Below, in pieces: positions 15,924 to 23,633 of a stretch of DNA of 64,000 nt. The first letter of the stretch is position 1. The number at the start of each line of letters is the position of its first letter. The DNA comes from Streptomyces sp. PCS3-D2. Its GTDB lineage: Bacteria; Actinomycetota; Actinomycetes; Streptomycetales; Streptomycetaceae. The notes beneath the pieces are model-generated. The model saw only the letters and a program-made list of their open reading frames with translations, ran no database searches and was not told the origin of the DNA. The stretch lies in the NCBI RefSeq assembly GCF_000612545.2, contig NZ_CP097800.1:2663001-2727000 (forward strand), in the 5' to 3' direction. The position numbers and the translations under genes are program-made.

Positions 15924-17366
15924 TCAGTTCCCCGGGAACGCCCAGGGGTTGGGCTTGCACTCGATGCCGTTGATGTTGAGGGACTTGGTCTGCTGCTGCA
16001 TGACCGGGGCGAGGGCGCCGGGGGTGCGGCAGTTGACGTGGCCGTTGCCGAGCCGGTGGCCGACCTCGTGGTTGATGAGCATCTGGCGGTAGGCGGCCAT
16101 CTGGTCCGGACCGTAGGTCTCGGAGCCCTGGGCCCACCGGAAGGCGTTGATCATCACGCGCTCGGTCTGGGCCGAGTCGCAGGAGACGTTGCCGACGACG
16201 GTGTCGAGGTTGGACTTGGCGCACCAGACCCCGGTGGTGCCGGGGCTGGCCAGGGTGATCACGAAGTCGGACTCGCCGCCTGGCACCCGCTCGAAGGTCT
16301 TCGTACCGCCGTGGCCCCAGCTCCGGTCGTCGTTGAGGGTGCGGTGGACGGCCTCGGCGAAGAACATCGGGTCCAGGCCCAGGCCCTGCTCGACGTCGAC
16401 GCGATAGCGCACCACCCTGCCCTTGCCGGGAGCCTTGGCCACCCCGGGCACGGTGTCGAAGGTGCCGGGACCGGTGAGTTTCGGATCGATGGGGAGCTGC
16501 GCGGCCAGCTGCTGCTCGTACGTCAGCTCGGGCGCGGGAGCGTCGGCCGACGGCGCGACGGGGGCGGCCACGCCGCCGTTCGGGGTGGGCCGGCCGTCCG
16601 AGCGGGACGCGGCCGTGTCGCTGCGGTCCTTGCCGGTGGCGGTGGGCGCGCCGGCCCTGGTCTCGTCGGCGTCCGGGTCGAGGAACCCCTGGCCGGCGAC
16701 GACCACCGCGAGGACGGTGGTGACCGCGGCCGCTGCCATGCCGGTGTAGGCGAGGGCCTTCTTGCCGCGGCCGGAGGCGGGCCGCTCCTCGACCGGATCG
16801 GCCGGCACCCGGGGGCCGGGCACGAGGCGGTGCGGGCCGGCCGAGGTGACGGGGGCCGGCCCGGGCGCGGTCGCGGGCTCGGACGCACGGGGAGCCGGCT
16901 CTTCGAGCGTGACCTGCGGGAAGCCCACCGCGGGCGTGCCGAAGGCCGGGGTGTCGTAGTCCCTCGGGGTGGCGGGGGACCCGGCCCGTGCCGCGGGGGC
17001 GGGACGGTCGCCGGAGCGCGGGCGGGGTACGCCCCGCCAGTCCCCGTACACGGAGTCGGGTCCGACGCCGGGGGCGCCGCCCTCGTACTGCTGGGGGTGG
17101 CCGCCGGCCCGCGCACCGTCGGCGGGCCGGTCCTGGGCCACGTATCCGTGGTGGGTGACGGTCGACTCGGGCCACCCGGCGAACGGGTCGCGGCCGCCGA
17201 AGCCGTCGCCGCCCGGGACGTCGTTGCCGAACGCGTCGTAGGCGTACCCGCCCCCGTCCCCGTGCCCGTCGGGATCCGGCTGCGCCTGCGGGCGCACCGC
17301 GGCAGGCGCCGGCGCCGGAACGGACTCCGGAGCGGGCGCCCCGGATTTTCGACTGTGTCGTCCCAC
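15924..17366 (-). CDS. Membrane-anchored DUF3152 protein with metzincin-like zinc site
   Basis: About 480 residues from GTG 17366, six bases after the hydrolase stop codon, so the two are probably one operon. Residues 1-240 are Pro/Gly/Ala-rich and look disordered. One membrane segment follows (ALAYTGMAAAAVTTVLAVVVAG). The C-terminal about 200 residues match DUF3152. They contain HEVGHRLGNGH, a full HExxHxxGxxH zinc-protease motif, with a downstream Met in APVMQQQT that could be the metzincin Met-turn. The topology (single N-terminal helix) puts this domain outside the membrane. The M. tuberculosis relative is Rv3207c, which is also beside moeB1 and a TetR gene. Peptidase activity is suggested by motif but, as far as I know, not shown. 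Confidence 0.85.
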   Translation of the reverse strand: MGRHSRKSGAPAPESVPAPAPAAVRPQAQPDPDGHGDGGGYAYDAFGNDVPGGDGFGGRDPFAGWPESTVTHHGYVAQDRPADGARAGGHPQQYEGGAPGVGPDSVYGDWRGVPRPRSGDRPAPAARAGSPATPRDYDTPAFGTPAVGFPQVTLEEPAPRASEPATAPGPAPVTSAGPHRLVPGPRVPADPVEERPASGRGKKALAYTGMAAAAVTTVLAVVVAGQGFLDPDADETRAGAPTATGKDRSDTAASRSDGRPTPNGGVAAPVAPSADAPAPELTYEQQLAAQLPIDPKLTGPGTFDTVPGVAKAPGKGRVVRYRVDVEQGLGLDPMFFAEAVHRTLNDDRSWGHGGTKTFERVPGGESDFVITLASPGTTGVWCAKSNLDTVVGNVSCDSAQTERVMINAFRWAQGSETYGPDQMAAYRQMLINHEVGHRLGNGHVNCRTPGALAPVMQQQTKSLNINGIECKPNPWAFPGN

Positions 17367-17371
17367 GGCTC

Positions 17372-18367
17372 TCAGCCCCTGCCGTCTTCGGTGTCCCGGT
17401 CCGCAGCCCCCGCGCCGGTGTCGCGCAGCAGCTCCGTGAAGGCGGCGGCCACCACCTCGGGGTACTCCATCATCGCCACGTGCCCGGCCTCGGGCAGGCT
17501 CAGCAGCCGCGAACCGCGGAAGGCGGCGGCGGCCTTGTGCGCCATACGGTACGAGACCAGCTGGTCCCGGCCGCCGTAGACCAGCAGGGTCGGGGCGAGC
17601 ACCCGCTGTGCCTGCCGCCACAGTCCGTGCTGGCCGCCGAGGGTGTAGGCGTCGACGATGCCGCGCGAGGTGCGGGTCATCACGTCCCAGAAGTACGGGA
17701 GCGCCATCCGGCGCTCCATCTCCTCGACGGCGTTGCGGAACCCTTCGGGAGTCACCCGGGAGGGGTCTCCGTAGCAGAGGTCCGTCACCCCCCGGGTGCG
17801 CTGTTCGGCGCTGAGACCCCGGGTCATCCGGCTGAAGAGCCCGGCCACCCCCGGCAGGGCCAGGAGGGCGGTCGGCACGGCCGACCGCTGCACGCGCAGC
17901 TCGGGAAGGGCGGGTGAGACGAGCGTCAGGGTGCGGACGAGGTCGGGACGGACGGCCGCGACCCGGGTGGAGACGGCGCCGCCGAGGGAGTTCCCGAAGA
18001 GGTGGACCGGCCCGCGCCCGGCGGCGTCGAGGTGGCGGATGACGGCGCGGGCGAACGCGGTGACGGAGTAGTCGCGGTCGGCGGACGGCGGGGACCAGCC
18101 GAAGCCGGGCAGGTCCACCGCCTCCGCGTCGACGGTGTCCGCCAGCTGCTCCATGAGCGCCGACCAGTTCTGCGAGGAGCCGCCCAGGCCGTGCACGAAG
18201 AGGGCGGGCGGCAGGCCGTCACGCCGGGGCGGGCGGACCCGGACGGCCAGTTCCAGCCCGGGCAGCGCGGCGGTGCGCAGCTGCTCCCCGTCGGCCAGCC
18301 GGACCGCTCCGGCGGGGGAGGACGGTTCGGCGCTGGACCGCACGCCCGGCAGCTCGGTCGAAGACAT
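17372..18367 (-). CDS. Alpha/beta-fold hydrolase
   Basis: The product has 331 residues. The classic elements are FVHGLGGSSQNW (oxyanion hole), FGNSLGG (nucleophile elbow, Ser in G-N-S-L-G), YGGRDQLVS (acid) and EAGHVAMMEYP (His). The length and cap region fit the epoxide hydrolase/haloperoxidase-like group. No signal peptide is present, so it is probably cytosolic. It lies directly upstream of the DUF3152 gene with a 5-base gap and is divergent from a small acidic protein gene. The substrate is unknown. Confidence 0.88.
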   Translation of the reverse strand: MSSTELPGVRSSAEPSSPAGAVRLADGEQLRTAALPGLELAVRVRPPRRDGLPPALFVHGLGGSSQNWSALMEQLADTVDAEAVDLPGFGWSPPSADRDYSVTAFARAVIRHLDAAGRGPVHLFGNSLGGAVSTRVAAVRPDLVRTLTLVSPALPELRVQRSAVPTALLALPGVAGLFSRMTRGLSAEQRTRGVTDLCYGDPSRVTPEGFRNAVEEMERRMALPYFWDVMTRTSRGIVDAYTLGGQHGLWRQAQRVLAPTLLVYGGRDQLVSYRMAHKAAAAFRGSRLLSLPEAGHVAMMEYPEVVAAAFTELLRDTGAGAADRDTEDGRG

Positions 18368-18499
18368 GCGGGCAATGTTACGAGACGATCACGTTCCACT
18401 TGTTGTGTTCGCGGTCACAGTCTCATCGCGGATCCGCATAGCGGCGCCCCCGCGATCCTCCTAGGCTCGTAAGTGACACAAGGAAGCGAGGGGAGCGGC
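18368..18499. promoter_or_regulatory. Divergent promoter region, hydrolase/DUF3152 operon and small acidic gene
   Basis: This 132-base gap between divergent starts must hold both promoters. A ribosome binding site, GAGGGGAG, ends at 18495, just before the plus-strand start. I see no confident hexamer pair. Confidence 0.35.
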
Positions 18500-18715
18500 A
18501 TGACTGTCGACCCTGCGGAGCCGGACACCTTCCGGGAGCGGTTTCCGGAATCCCTCGATCCTGAGGCACCCGAGGCTGATGTGGCGGAGCAGCAGGCCGA
18601 TCTCCGGCCCGGCGACGACGACCCCGACTCCGGCCGCGAGGCGGGCCAGGCTGCGGACGGCGACGCCGCCGAGCAGGCGCGCGTGGTGCAGCTGGACGAG
18701 GACGACTACCGCTGA
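18500..18715 (+). CDS. Small acidic protein, unknown function
   Basis: The product has 71 residues, starting at ATG 18500 with GGGAG four bases upstream. It is rich in Asp, Glu, Ala and Pro with a very low predicted pI and no hydrophobic segment, so it is likely a disordered cytosolic protein. It ends in VVQLDEDDYR. It lies upstream of the TetR gene on the same strand, 147 bases away. I do not recognise a family. Confidence 0.65.
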   Translation: MTVDPAEPDTFRERFPESLDPEAPEADVAEQQADLRPGDDDPDSGREAGQAADGDAAEQARVVQLDEDDYR

Positions 18716-18791
18716 CCGACCGTCGACCGACCGCTGACCAGCGCCTCCGGGCCGTCCGTACCGCGAGAAAAGTCGGCTCGAACCCTCCAGA

Positions 18792-18804
18792 TTCGGTTAC
18801 CGAA
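18792..18804. promoter_or_regulatory. Candidate palindromic operator upstream of tetR
   Basis: TTCGG-TTA-CCGAA is a perfect palindrome 58 bases before the TetR start. A TACGAT hexamer at 18808-18813 could be the -10 box, which would place the palindrome in the spacer. TetR regulators often bind such sites to control themselves. This is inference. Confidence 0.35.
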
Positions 18805-18862
18805 AAGTACGATGGCGGCGCGGCGCAGAGCGCCTGTGTTCTGAGAGAAAGTGGGAGGCGGC

Positions 18863-19501
18863 GTGACAGCCATCGAGCAGACCGAGGCAGCGCGTCCGCG
18901 GGGCACGCGACTGCCGCGCCGAGCCCGGCGCAATCAGCTGCTGGGCGCGGCCCAAGAGGTCTTCGTCGCCCAGGGCTACCACGCGGCCGCGATGGACGAC
19001 ATCGCCGAGCGTGCCGGGGTGAGCAAGCCGGTGCTCTACCAGCACTTCCCGGGCAAGCTCGACCTGTATCTGGCCCTGCTGGACCAGCACTGCGAGGCGC
19101 TGCTGCTGGCGGTGCGCACCGCGCTCGCCTCGACGACGGACAACAAGCTGCGCGTGGCCGCCACGATGGACGCCTACTTCGCGTACGTGGAGGACGAGGG
19201 CGGCGCCTTCCGACTGGTGTTCGAGTCCGACCTGACGAACGAGCCCGCGGTGCGCGAGCGCGTCGACCGCGTCTCGCTCCAGTGTGCGGAGGCCATCTCC
19301 GACGTCATCGCCGAGGACACGGGCCTGTCCAAGGACGAGTCGATGCTGCTGGCCGTGGGCCTGGGCGGGGTCTCGCAGGTGGTGGCCCGCTACTGGCTCT
19401 CCAGCGAGAGCCCGGTCGCCCGTGAGACGGCGGTCGGGCTGCTGACCTCGCTCGCCTGGCGCGGTATCGCCGGCTTCCCGCTGCACGGCGCGGAGTCCTG
19501 A
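18863..19501 (+). CDS. TetR-family transcriptional regulator
   Basis: The product has 212 residues. The GTG at 18863 has GGGAGG close upstream; an alternative GTG lies at 18851. The N-terminal helix-turn-helix is clear: RRNQLLGAAQEVFVAQGYHAAAMDDIAERAGVSKPVLYQHFPGKLDLYLALLD read across the domain. The C-terminal ligand domain includes a DAYFAYVEDEGGAFRLVFESD segment seen in the Rv3208 group. In M. tuberculosis the same regulator precedes the DUF3107 gene, as here. The ligand and targets are unknown; the nearby palindrome suggests autoregulation. Confidence 0.92.
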   Translation: MTAIEQTEAARPRGTRLPRRARRNQLLGAAQEVFVAQGYHAAAMDDIAERAGVSKPVLYQHFPGKLDLYLALLDQHCEALLLAVRTALASTTDNKLRVAATMDAYFAYVEDEGGAFRLVFESDLTNEPAVRERVDRVSLQCAEAISDVIAEDTGLSKDESMLLAVGLGGVSQVVARYWLSSESPVARETAVGLLTSLAWRGIAGFPLHGAES

Positions 19502-19661
19502 CGCCGTCCGGGCGGTGACGCGGCGGGGTCCTCGACGGATCCCCGCCGGTGTTCGCTGCCAGCGTGTCCGCTCCGCGCGGTCCGCATCCCCTCTCCGGGC
19601 TAATGTGGACCGCGTACGGCGCGGCTGATCGCGCGAACCGGATCGTCGGAGGGACAAAGCC

Positions 19662-19889
19662 GTGGAGGTCAAGATCGGCGTGCAGCACGCACCCCGGGAG
19701 ATCGTGCTGGAGAGCGACCTGAGCGCCGAGGAGCTGGAGGGCATCGTCGCCGCCGCGCTGTCCGGCCAGGCGCCGCTGCTGAGCCTCACCGACAGCAAGG
19801 GCCGCAAGGTCCTGGTGCCGTCCGACCGCCTGTCGTACGTCGACCTGGGTGAGCCGACCACGCGCAAGGTCGGTTTCGGGGCGCTCTGA
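19662..19889 (+). CDS. DUF3107 family small protein
   Basis: The product has 75 residues from GTG 19662, with GGAGG about 10 bases upstream. It matches the actinobacterial DUF3107 family (M. tuberculosis Rv3208A): MEVKIGVQHAPREIVLES, a DLSAEELEGIVAAAL helix, and a C-terminal KVLVPSDRLSYVDLG segment. It is predicted cytosolic and compact, possibly binding a partner. It follows the TetR gene by 160 bases and ends at a strong hairpin. Its biochemical role is not known. Confidence 0.88.
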   Translation: MEVKIGVQHAPREIVLESDLSAEELEGIVAAALSGQAPLLSLTDSKGRKVLVPSDRLSYVDLGEPTTRKVGFGAL

Positions 19890-19898
19890 GAACTGTCC

Positions 19899-19934
19899 GA
19901 AACGGCCCGGTGGTTGATTCCGCCGGGCCGTTTC
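19899..19934. terminator. Hairpin terminator after DUF3107 gene
   Basis: A 12-bp perfect stem (19899-19910 with 19923-19934) with a 12-base loop is followed by a T-rich stretch, TTTCCGTTTCTTCC, on the plus strand. It fits a rho-independent terminator. Confidence 0.8.
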
Positions 19935-19998
19935 CGTTTCTTCCGCTTCGGGTAGGACCGCAGTGACCCGGTTTGCCCTGACGTATGGGAGAGACCTG

Positions 19999-20301
19999 AT
20001 GCTGCTGTTGGAAGTGCTCGGCTCCGCGCTGCTGGGGCTCGCCCTGTCCGCCGCAGCCGTCCGAGGGTTCGCGCCCCGGCTTCCTTCTCGGTGGGTGGTG
20101 CTGGTCAGCGGAGTGCTGGGAGCGCTGTTCGGGGCCTATCTCACCCACTTCGCGCTGGGCCCGGGACACAACACGCTGCTGGCGACGTTCATCGGCTCGG
20201 TGCTGGTGTCGGCCGTGGTGCTGTCGCTGCTGCTCCGTCCGGCCCGCGGGCCCCGCAGGCGTCCCCACAGGACTCCGTTTTCGCTCCCGTCGCGGGGATG
20301 A
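19999..20301 (+). CDS. Small membrane protein, unknown function
   Basis: The product has 100 residues from ATG 19999, chosen for GGGAGAG six bases upstream; a GTG at 19963 is an alternative. Three hydrophobic segments are seen (LLEVLGSALLGLALSAAAV, WVVLVSGVLGALFGAYL, LLATFIGSVLVSAVVLSLLL), then a basic Arg/Pro-rich tail expected in the cytosol. It follows the DUF3107 terminator and converges on the ferritin-like gene. No family was recognised. Confidence 0.7.
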   Translation: MLLLEVLGSALLGLALSAAAVRGFAPRLPSRWVVLVSGVLGALFGAYLTHFALGPGHNTLLATFIGSVLVSAVVLSLLLRPARGPRRRPHRTPFSLPSRG

Positions 20302-20351
20302 CCCCTGAAGCGGGCCCATGAGGCCCGTCTCGGAGGCCTCCGCACGGCATA

Positions 20352-20390
20352 CGTCGGCCCCGGCGCGCACATGGCGCGCCGGGGCCGACG
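20352..20390. terminator. Perfect 17-bp hairpin terminator between convergent genes
   Basis: Positions 20352-20368 and 20374-20390 are exact inverse complements around ACATG. It separates the plus-strand membrane gene from the minus-strand ferritin-like gene and probably serves both. Confidence 0.85.
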
Positions 20391-20409
20391 GCGTTCGGGG
20401 ACCGCCCGG

Positions 20410-21168
20410 TCAGGCGGCGAGGCCGAGGGCCGCCATCCGCTTGGTGTGGGCCTTGGTGATCCGGGTGAACATCTCACCGACCGCCGCGAGGTCGAAGCCC
20501 GCCGCCATCCCGTCGACGCCGCCCACCAGCATGGTGGAGAGCGCGTCGCGCTCGGCGACCACGCGCTGTGCCTGCGAGAGGGCCTCGCCCATCAGGCGGC
20601 GGGCCCACAGGGCGAGCCGGCCGCCGCAGCGGGGGTCGGCCTCGATCGCGGCGCGCACCTTCTCGACGGCGAAGTTGCCGTGGCCGGTGTCGTCGAGCAC
20701 ACCGAGCACGAGGGCGCGGGTGTCGGTGTCCAGGTGGGAGGCGACCTCGCGGTAGAAGTCACTGGCGATGGAGTCGCCGACGTACGCCTTGACCAGGCCC
20801 TCCAGCCAGTCGGACGGGGCCGTCTGGCGGTGGAAGGCGTCAACGCCCCGGGCGAAGGGCTCCATGGCGGCCGTGGGCTCGGCGTCGATCGTCGTGAGGC
20901 GGTCGCGGAGCCGCTCGAAGTGGTGGAACTCGGCGGAGGCCATCGCGGCGAGCTCGGCCTTGTCGTCCAGGGTGGGCGCGAGCTTCGCGTCCTCCGCGAG
21001 GCGCTCGAAGGCCGCGAGCTCCCCGTAGGCGAGCGCACCGAGCAGGTCCACGACGGCGGCCCGGTACTGCGGCGAGGCAGATGCGGTCGCCCAGTCCTGC
21101 GAGGCGATCCCGGTGGCCTCGGCGGGGCTGCTGTCGTCGGCGGGCGAGGCGTTTTCTACGGTCGGCAT
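20410..21168 (-). CDS. Ferritin-like fold protein (Rv3210c / MiaE-like group)
   Basis: The product has 252 residues from ATG 21168. The core has two ferritin-type helical pairs, with ALAYGELAAFERLAEDA and ASAEFHHFERLRDRL supplying Glu and ExxH-type metal ligands, and a later DTGHGNFAVEKVRAAI segment. It resembles tRNA-(ms2io6A)-hydroxylase-like and other di-iron ferritin-like proteins. The M. tuberculosis counterpart Rv3210c also lies beside the DEAD-box gene rhlE. A di-iron oxygenase or storage role is possible; activity is not established. Confidence 0.82.
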   Translation of the reverse strand: MPTVENASPADDSSPAEATGIASQDWATASASPQYRAAVVDLLGALAYGELAAFERLAEDAKLAPTLDDKAELAAMASAEFHHFERLRDRLTTIDAEPTAAMEPFARGVDAFHRQTAPSDWLEGLVKAYVGDSIASDFYREVASHLDTDTRALVLGVLDDTGHGNFAVEKVRAAIEADPRCGGRLALWARRLMGEALSQAQRVVAERDALSTMLVGGVDGMAAGFDLAAVGEMFTRITKAHTKRMAALGLAA

Positions 21169-21548
21169 GCTCCGCACAATAGCCCGCCGAATGCCACCTC
21201 AAAGCACCACGTCTACTCACCGACTGTCCACCTAAACGCACCTACCCGGTGAATTCACCCGACACACCTGCGCGATTCCGGGGTACAGTGGTAATGCGCC
21301 TGCCGAATACTCGGCGGGCCATCCGAATGAGGATGCCCGGTCGGTGGCCCGATCGGCTCCAACCGACCGCCCTCGGTGTGGTGCGTACGTCCATGCGTAC
21401 CGCCTCCCACGAGGGGCCCCCTCAGCGGCAGAGCGCTTGAGCGAAGGCCAGTGGTCCCGCGCAGCTTCGTACGTGGCAGTACTGCAAGCACAGCACGGTA
21501 GGACCCCCATCGCCGCCTCGCGCCGCGTCTCACAGAAGAGGCAGCACC
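21169..21548 (+). promoter_or_regulatory. Divergent region and long 5' leader of the DEAD-box helicase gene
   Basis: This 380-base gap between the ferritin-like and DEAD-box genes holds no supported gene. A TACAGT hexamer at 21284-21289 is a candidate -10 box for the helicase; if used, the leader would be about 255 bases. The leader has several short self-complementary stretches, for example around 21297-21320 and 21411-21424. Long structured leaders are known to give autoregulation in several bacterial RNA helicase genes. The assignment is tentative. Confidence 0.4.
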
Positions 21549-23531
21549 CTGACTACGTTCCGAGACCTCGGGATCTTTCCCGAGACCGCCGAAGCCCTTG
21601 AAGCCGTCGGCATTGTGTCCCCCTTCCCCATCCAGGAGATGACCCTCCCCGTCGCCCTTTCCGGCACGGACGTCATCGGCCAGGCCAAGACCGGAACCGG
21701 CAAGACGCTCGGTTTCGGCCTTCCCCTGCTGGAGCGGGTCGTCGTCCCCGCCGACGTCGAGGCCGGGCGGGCCACGCCCGACCAGCTGACCGACGCCCCG
21801 CAGGCCCTCGTGGTGGTTCCGACCCGCGAGCTGTGCACCCAGGTCACCAACGACCTGCTGACCGCCGGCAAGGTCCGCAACGTCCGCGTCCTGGCCATAT
21901 ACGGCGGCCGGGCCTACGAGCCCCAGGTCGAGGCGCTCAACAAGGGCGTCGACGTGATCGTCGGCACCCCGGGCCGTCTGCTGGACCTGGCCGGGCAGCG
22001 AAAGCTCGACCTGTCGCGCGTGCGCGCCCTGGTCCTGGACGAGGCCGACGAGATGCTCGACCTGGGCTTCCTGCCCGACGTCGAGAAGATCATGGCCTAC
22101 CTGCCCGCGAAGCGTCAGACGATGCTGTTCTCGGCGACCATGCCGGGCGCGGTCATCGGCCTCGCCCGCCGGTACATGACGCAGCCGACGCACATCCGCG
22201 CCGTCTCCGAGGACGGCGAGGGCGCGACCGTCGCCAACATCACGCAGCACGTCTTCCGTGCACACAACATGGACAAGCCGGAGCTGGTCTCCCGCATCCT
22301 GCAGGCCGAGGGCCGCGGCCTGGCCATGATCTTCTGCCGCACCAAGCGCACGGCGGCCGACATCGCCGAGCAGCTGGAGCGGCGCGGCTTCGCATCCGGC
22401 GCCGTCCACGGCGACCTGGGCCAGGGCGCGCGCGAGCAGGCCCTGCGGGCGTTCCGCAACGGCAAGGTCGACGTGCTGGTGTGCACCGACGTCGCCGCGC
22501 GCGGCATCGACGTCGAGGGTGTGACGCACGTCATCAACTACCAGACGCCGGAGGACGAGAAGACCTTCCTGCACCGTGTCGGCCGTACCGGCCGCGCGGG
22601 CAACAAGGGCACCGCCGTCACCCTCGTCGACTGGGACGACATTCCGCGCTGGCAGCTGATCAACAAGGCGCTGGGGCTGGACTTCCACGATCCGGTCGAG
22701 ACCTACTCCACGTCGCCGCACCTGTTCGAGCAGCTGAACATCCCGGCCGGCACCAAGGGCGTCCTGCCGCGCGCCGAGCGCACGCGGGCCGGCCTGAAGG
22801 CCGAGGAGCTCGAGGACCTGGGCGAGACCGGCGGCCGCGGTGGCCGCGGCGGCCGGGCCGCCAAGGCCGCCGCGGTGGTCGAGGAGCGTCCGGCCCGTAC
22901 CCGCACGCCGCGCCAGCGTCGCCGTACGCGGGGCGGGGCCGAGGTCGGCGCCGAGGCCGCAGCCGTGTCCCCGGTGGTCGAGGAGGCGCAGGCACCGGCC
23001 GGTGACGAGCCGCGCAGGCCGCGCCGCCGCCGGACCCGGGTGGGTGCGGTACCGGTGCAGTCCGCCCCGGCGGCGGTGGCCGAGGCCCCGGTGGCCGAGG
23101 CCCCCGCGGCGGCGGTGACCCCGGTCGCCGAGGAGGCCCCGGCCAGGCCGAGGCGCACGCGCACCCGCAAGGCCGTCGAAACGGCCCCGGAGCCGGACTT
23201 CCAGATGGCCCCCCTCGTCGAGCCGGCGCCCGTCCGGGCGCGCCGCCCGCGCAGGGTCGTCGAGACGACGCCGGAGCCGGACTTCCAGATGGCTCCGCCC
23301 GTCGAGCCGGTTCGGGCGCGCCGCCCGCGCAGGGCCGCGGCCGCTCCGGTGACCCCGGCCGCCGAGGCCCCGGCGGTCGCCGTGGCCGAGGAGGCTCCGG
23401 CCAAGCCGAAGCGCACCCGCACCCGCAAGACCGCCGAAGCCGCCCCGGCCGCCACCGCCGTGGCCGAGGAGGCCCCGGCCAAGCCGAAGCGCACCCGCAC
23501 CCGCAAGACCGCGGCCGCGCCCGAGGCATAG
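21549..23531 (+). CDS. DEAD-box RNA helicase with basic repeat tail (RhlE-like)
   Basis: About 660 residues. The motifs are Q-motif PFPIQ, motif I AKTGTGKT, II LDEADEML, III SATMPG, IV IFCRTKR, V VCTDVAARGID and VI HRVGRTGRAG. The conserved Phe 17 residues before the Gly of the Q-motif (TTFRDLGIF) lies upstream of the first GTG (21615). The only start that includes it is CTG at 21549, with GAGG seven bases upstream and no ATG, GTG or TTG between it and the in-frame TGA at 21438. The C-terminal about 220 residues are Ala/Pro/Arg-rich, with repeated KPKRTRTRK and RARRPRR blocks suited to binding RNA. A role in ribosome assembly or RNA turnover, especially in the cold, is expected. If CTG is not used, the protein would lack its Q-motif Phe. 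Confidence 0.9.
   Translation: MTTFRDLGIFPETAEALEAVGIVSPFPIQEMTLPVALSGTDVIGQAKTGTGKTLGFGLPLLERVVVPADVEAGRATPDQLTDAPQALVVVPTRELCTQVTNDLLTAGKVRNVRVLAIYGGRAYEPQVEALNKGVDVIVGTPGRLLDLAGQRKLDLSRVRALVLDEADEMLDLGFLPDVEKIMAYLPAKRQTMLFSATMPGAVIGLARRYMTQPTHIRAVSEDGEGATVANITQHVFRAHNMDKPELVSRILQAEGRGLAMIFCRTKRTAADIAEQLERRGFASGAVHGDLGQGAREQALRAFRNGKVDVLVCTDVAARGIDVEGVTHVINYQTPEDEKTFLHRVGRTGRAGNKGTAVTLVDWDDIPRWQLINKALGLDFHDPVETYSTSPHLFEQLNIPAGTKGVLPRAERTRAGLKAEELEDLGETGGRGGRGGRAAKAAAVVEERPARTRTPRQRRRTRGGAEVGAEAAAVSPVVEEAQAPAGDEPRRPRRRRTRVGAVPVQSAPAAVAEAPVAEAPAAAVTPVAEEAPARPRRTRTRKAVETAPEPDFQMAPLVEPAPVRARRPRRVVETTPEPDFQMAPPVEPVRARRPRRAAAAPVTPAAEAPAVAVAEEAPAKPKRTRTRKTAEAAPAATAVAEEAPAKPKRTRTRKTAAAPEA
23382..23512. 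repeat. 53-bp direct repeats (78-bp period) in the helicase tail
   Basis: 23382-23434 and 23460-23512 differ at a single base and are offset by 78 bases (26 codons), encoding the repeated EEAPAKPKRTRTRKT block. A second pair of longer imperfect units (23175-23255 and 23259-23333) encodes the EPDFQMAP...RARRPRR block. Confidence 0.85.
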
Positions 23532-23545
23532 GACCCGGCACCTGC

Positions 23546-23589
23546 GCGGACGGCCCCGGCCCCCTTCCGAGGAGGCCGGGGCCGTCCGC
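23546..23589. terminator. 16-bp hairpin terminator after the DEAD-box gene
   Basis: 23546-23561 pairs perfectly with 23574-23589 around a 12-base loop, 15 bases after the helicase stop codon. Confidence 0.8.
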
Positions 23590-23633
23590 GTACCCGGGCC
23601 GCGCCGGTATCTACGGACCGGTAACCTCGGGCC

